Source of the DNA: an uncultured Coprococcus sp.
Lineage (GTDB): Bacteria; Bacillota; Clostridia; Lachnospirales; Lachnospiraceae
DNA: 8,541 nucleotides
Direction: 5' to 3'
Assembly: GCA_900557435.1 (NCBI GenBank)
Contig: USSH01000095.1
Span: 1-8,541 of the forward strand
The notes under the pieces are model-generated. The model searched no databases and was not told the origin of the DNA. It saw nothing but the letters and a program-made list of their open reading frames with translations. The translations under genes and the position numbers were made by a program. This document shows, piece after piece, positions 5,821 through 8,541 of this stretch; within the stretch, counting starts at the first letter, position 1; every line of letters starts with the position of its first letter.

Positions 5821-7365
5821 TTACTTCAATCTCTCAAGTATACCAAGTGTATACCTCCATGTTCTCTGCACACTTGCAACATCCATAGATTCCCTGCTGG
5901 TATGGATATTCTTCATATCAGGACCAAACGATACGCAGTCAAGTCCTGGCATCTTTCCAGCAAAGAGCCCACATTCCACGCCAGCATGAAGAGCCTGGAT
6001 AACAGGTTTCCTTCCATACTGCTCTTCGAACACATCCACCATGATATCTCTAAGAGGAGAATCATGTCTGTACTCCCATGCGGGATAGTCCCCCTGTACA
6101 TCTATATAACCATTTGCAGAATTCGCAACACACCTGAGCTGATCGATAAGATATTCTTTCTCCGTCTGCACGCTACTTCTCACTGAAAAACTTGTTGTAA
6201 CCTCGCCTTTACCTGCTCCACTTTCATTTAATTCAGCTTCATTTGTCTCAGACACAATAGACTTCAAGACTCCGAGATTCAAAGAGGTCTGTACAAGCCC
6301 CTCTATATCCTGACTCATCTTCTGAACTCCATTCGGCATCATCATAAGGCTTCTTATAACCTGCTCTCCCGAACTCTCCGTCATCACCTTTATACCTGGA
6401 CATATGCAATGTGCAGCCTTACCAGAATCTATCACATTCTGAACTTCACTTACCCGCTCAACTCTAACTTTCATATCCGGATCCGTATTTTCAAATTCAT
6501 GTCTGAATATCTGTTCACACTTTTCTGCCAACTTCACGAAGTTATCCACATTTTCAGGCTTTATCAACACATAAGCCTCCGAACTGTTAGGAATCGCGTT
6601 GTCCTTGAGTCCGCCATGAATAGATATCAGCCTGTATGAAACATCTCTACCTATATTATATAGAAGCCTTGCTATCTGCTTATCCGCATTGGCGCGCTGT
6701 TTTATTATCTCAACACCCGAATGTCCGCCGGTGAGTCCATCCATCATCACTTTTAAGATCACTGACTCTTTATCGGCATTTTCATACTCAACCGGAATAT
6801 GACATGTCACACAGGCACCACCGGCACACGACACCAGCAGATACCCCTCGTCCTCTGAATCCAAGTTAAGCATCGTACGAGACTTAAGTGGACTACAGTC
6901 AATCTCCGCAGCTCCCAACATACCTATCTCCTCATCCACCGTAAACACACACTCAAGCGGCGGATGTGGTATATCGTCAGAATCAAGGATTGCCAGAGCA
7001 AATGCAACAGCTATCCCATCATCTCCACCAAGTGTTGTTCCATCAGCAGAAATAATTCCATCCTCCAGTCTCAGCTTCAACCCATCTTTTTCAAAATCTA
7101 TATCACAATCAGCATCCTTCTCACACACCATATCCATATGTCCCTGGAGCATAATCGGCTTGCTGTCCTCATACCCATCTGTGCCATCCTTGAAAATGAC
7201 GACATTGTTACATTCATCCTGTATATACCTGAGTCCTCTGTTCTCGGCAAATCTGACAAGATAATCGCTTATCCTTTTAGTATCTGATGATCCATGAGGA
7301 ATTTCACAGATTTCTTCAAAGAAACGAAAAACTCCAACTGGTTCAAGATTTGACAAAACTCCCAT
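5821..7365 (-). CDS. pepD: Cytosolic aminoacyl-histidine-type dipeptidase (M20C)
   Basis: A 514-residue zinc dipeptidase of the M20C (PepD/carnosinase-like) family, which splits short peptides in the cytoplasm for amino-acid supply. Its length is close to E. coli PepD (485). Metal and catalytic residues are all present: His76 in GHMDMV, Asp115 in TLGGDDG, Glu145 (general base) and Glu146 (ligand) in DEEIG, Asp169 in NLDSEDEG, and His488 in NIHTSRES. The lid/dimerisation domain (about 190-390) carries GLTGGHSGVEI (210-220), and HAGVECG (460-466) is also typical. There is no signal peptide. The ATG at 7365 has AAGGAG 8 nt upstream and a near-ideal promoter (7410-7438). It heads a two-gene unit with the EIIC-like protein, which suggests import of a small solute coupled to peptide use, but that link is inference. 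The exact dipeptide substrate cannot be read from sequence. Confidence 0.95.
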   Translation of the reverse strand: MGVLSNLEPVGVFRFFEEICEIPHGSSDTKRISDYLVRFAENRGLRYIQDECNNVVIFKDGTDGYEDSKPIMLQGHMDMVCEKDADCDIDFEKDGLKLRLEDGIISADGTTLGGDDGIAVAFALAILDSDDIPHPPLECVFTVDEEIGMLGAAEIDCSPLKSRTMLNLDSEDEGYLLVSCAGGACVTCHIPVEYENADKESVILKVMMDGLTGGHSGVEIIKQRANADKQIARLLYNIGRDVSYRLISIHGGLKDNAIPNSSEAYVLIKPENVDNFVKLAEKCEQIFRHEFENTDPDMKVRVERVSEVQNVIDSGKAAHCICPGIKVMTESSGEQVIRSLMMMPNGVQKMSQDIEGLVQTSLNLGVLKSIVSETNEAELNESGAGKGEVTTSFSVRSSVQTEKEYLIDQLRCVANSANGYIDVQGDYPAWEYRHDSPLRDIMVDVFEEQYGRKPVIQALHAGVECGLFAGKMPGLDCVSFGPDMKNIHTSRESMDVASVQRTWRYTLGILERLK

Positions 7366-7409
7366 TTTATAATCTCCTTATATCTGCTTTATTTTAATTT
7401 ATGATAGTG

Positions 7410-7438
7410 ATTATATATTTGGTCTTTTACATTTTCAA
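7410..7438 (-). promoter_or_regulatory. Promoter of the pepD-EIIC unit
   Basis: On the minus strand TTGAAA (7438-7433) and a perfect TATAAT (7415-7410) are separated by 17 nt. Transcription would start near 7403, about 38 nt before the ATG, with AAGGAG in the leader. This is the best promoter match in the window. Confidence 0.72.
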
Positions 7439-7562
7439 CTGACCTCACAAATTTCATAGTATGCGCCTTCGTTGACTTTGCGGTCTCTTAATGATATATA
7501 TTAATCAAATGTACAGTATCACAATCAATGAAAATGCATATTCTGCAGCACAAACAATTTCT

Positions 7563-7591
7563 ATGACATAGTTTTTTATTGAACATAAAAT
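7563..7591 (+). promoter_or_regulatory. Tentative promoter of mrp
   Basis: ATGACA (7563-7568) and TAAAAT (7586-7591) are separated by 17 nt, each one base from consensus. A start near 7598 would put both tandem-repeat arrays in the leader. The whole region is so AT-rich that chance matches are common; an alternative TATAAA-like box lies closer to the gene. Confidence 0.3.
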
Positions 7592-7638
7592 ATGCATAGA
7601 GCAAGCATAGAGTAATCATAGAACAAACATAACTCAAA
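7584..7638. repeat. Degenerate 11-bp tandem repeat, five units
   Basis: Units start at 7584, 7595, 7606, 7617 and 7628, and each begins with CATA. The three central units are CATAGAGCAAG, CATAGAGTAAT and CATAGAACAAA; the outer two (CATAAAATATG, CATAACTCAAA) are more diverged. The spacing is close to one helical turn, so each CATA faces the same side of the DNA. It lies 96 nt upstream of the mrp start. Confidence 0.6.
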
Positions 7639-7649
7639 TTTAGAAGTGC

Positions 7650-7694
7650 AAATATAGAATATGTAAATATAGAATATACAACTATAAAATATAC
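7650..7694. repeat. 15-bp tandem repeat, three units
   Basis: AAATATAGAATATGT (7650-7664), AAATATAGAATATAC (7665-7679) and AACTATAAAATATAC (7680-7694) are consecutive. The first two differ at two positions and the third at two more. The unit core ATATAGAATAT is close to palindromic. It ends 39 nt before the mrp ATG. Confidence 0.65.
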
Positions 7695-7733
7695 TCAAAT
7701 CAAATATAAATTAATAATAGAATGGAGATTATC

Positions 7734-8541
7734 ATGTCAGAGAATTGTACACATAATTGCAGCACCTGTGGACAGAGCTGTTCTAGCAGAACAGAGCCAC
7801 AGAGTCTTATCATAAACGCACATCCAGGATCACATATAAAGCACATAATTGCTGTTGTGAGTGGTAAGGGTGGTGTCGGTAAATCATCAGTAACATGTCA
7901 GCTGGCCGTTCTTATGCAGCGCATGGGATTTAAAACAGCGATACTTGACGCTGATATAACCGGTCCTTCCATACCTAAAGCATTTGGAGTAAATAAAATG
8001 CCTGATGGAGAAGGTGACTTTCTCTACCCTGATGAGACAAAAACAGGAATAAAAATAATGTCAGTCAACCTTCTTTTGGACGACGAAACCACCCCTGTTC
8101 TCTGGAGAGGTCCTATCATAGCCGGCACAGTGAAGCAATTTTATTCAGATATTATATGGGGAGATATTGACTATATGTTTATAGACTGTCCTCCCGGAAC
8201 TGGCGATGTACCTCTTACCATATTCCAGTCCATTCCAATAGATGGAGTTGTTGTTGTGACAACCCCACAGGACCTTGTATCAGTCATTGTTGGCAAAGCA
8301 GTCCATATGGCGGACAGTATGAATATACCCGTCATAGGAATGATTGAAAATATGTCCTACTTCGAATGCCCGGACTGTGGCAACAAACACTATATATTTG
8401 GAAAGAGCCGACTTGAGGAAGTCATGAAAGAATTGTATATCGGAAATGCCATAAGACTTCCAATAAACCCACAGCTTGCCGAACTTATGGATCACGGACA
8501 CTTTGAAGATATGCAGGGAAATGCTGATCTTCAGGAGATGG
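7734..8541 (+). CDS. mrp: Mrp/NBP35-family Fe-S cluster carrier ATPase, 3' end cut by window
   Basis: The first 269 codons of a P-loop ATPase of the Mrp/NBP35 (ApbC) family, a cytosolic protein that binds a transferable Fe-S cluster and passes it to target enzymes. The N-terminus carries a Cys cluster, CTHNCSTCGQSC (Cys5, 9, 12, 16), comparable in position to the N-terminal cluster of NBP35 types but with different spacing. Next come the deviant Walker A GKGGVGKS (44-51), the LDADITGPSIPK segment (71-82), LWRGP (123-127), IDCPPGTGD (150-158) and TTPQDL (176-181). The bridging-cluster motif CPDC (Cys212, Cys215) lies in MSYFECPDCGN. The frame runs open to the window edge; family members with this layout usually end within a few tens of residues or carry a small extra C-terminal domain. 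The ATG at 7734 has GGAG upstream at 5-8 nt. It is divergent from pepD. Confidence 0.93.
   Translation, partial: MSENCTHNCSTCGQSCSSRTEPQSLIINAHPGSHIKHIIAVVSGKGGVGKSSVTCQLAVLMQRMGFKTAILDADITGPSIPKAFGVNKMPDGEGDFLYPDETKTGIKIMSVNLLLDDETTPVLWRGPIIAGTVKQFYSDIIWGDIDYMFIDCPPGTGDVPLTIFQSIPIDGVVVVTTPQDLVSVIVGKAVHMADSMNIPVIGMIENMSYFECPDCGNKHYIFGKSRLEEVMKELYIGNAIRLPINPQLAELMDHGHFEDMQGNADLQEM

Larger units (their letters stand above)
7366..7733. other. 368-bp divergent intergenic region
   Basis: This spacer separates pepD (minus) from mrp (plus). It holds the pepD promoter (7410-7438), a locally GC-richer patch at about 7440-7488, an imperfect palindrome TGATATATATTAATCA (7492-7507), a tentative mrp promoter and the two tandem repeats. 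I see no tRNA, no recognisable riboswitch and no convincing gene. Confidence 0.7.

Noticed and set aside
7584..7694. CRISPR-like array
   Set aside because: Units are 11 and 15 bp with no spacers, degenerate, and no cas gene is in the window.

Overview
The window looks like chromosomal DNA from a low-to-mid GC Gram-positive gut anaerobe of the Clostridia, most likely Lachnospiraceae (relatives of Coprococcus, Roseburia or Butyrivibrio). The grounds are AGGAG-type ribosome binding sites before nearly every gene, sigma-A-like promoters, a clostridial-type Mrp/NBP35 ATPase with a Cys-rich N-terminus, an M20C dipeptidase (PepD), a PfoR-like lone EIIC protein and a lipoprotein with a long acidic Thr/Glu/Asp linker. 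The family placement is inference, not proof.

Layout from left to right. 1-225: AT-rich leader with a candidate promoter and a strong GC-rich hairpin (REP-like). 226-1605 (+): MATE-family multidrug/cation antiporter. 1611-3011 (-): a second, clearly different MATE transporter, convergent with the first and only 5 bp from it, starting at GTG. 3012-3207: intergenic region in which the intrinsic terminator of the next gene overlaps the probable promoter of the second MATE gene. 3208-4068 (-): lipoprotein with its own promoter. 4188-4704 (-): a small gene graveyard holding a 59-codon aldo/keto reductase remnant that keeps both ends of the enzyme but lacks the middle, and a collapsed AAA-type ATPase that also appears internally deleted. 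4694-5788 and 5821-7365 (-): a two-gene unit, pepD followed by a PTS_EIIC_2/PfoR-like membrane protein. 7366-7733: divergent, very AT-rich intergenic region with a good pepD promoter and two adjacent short tandem-repeat arrays (period 11, then period 15). 7734-8541 (+): 5' part of an Mrp/NBP35-type Fe-S carrier ATPase, cut by the window edge.

Functionally the window is a mix of housekeeping and envelope genes: two efflux pumps, a surface lipoprotein, a dipeptidase paired with a membrane carrier, and an Fe-S assembly factor. I see no defined defence system, CRISPR array, phage, transposase gene, rRNA or tRNA. The most unusual things are the two remnants with reading-frame-preserving internal deletions, the terminator/promoter overlap at 3099-3160, and the phased repeats in front of mrp.
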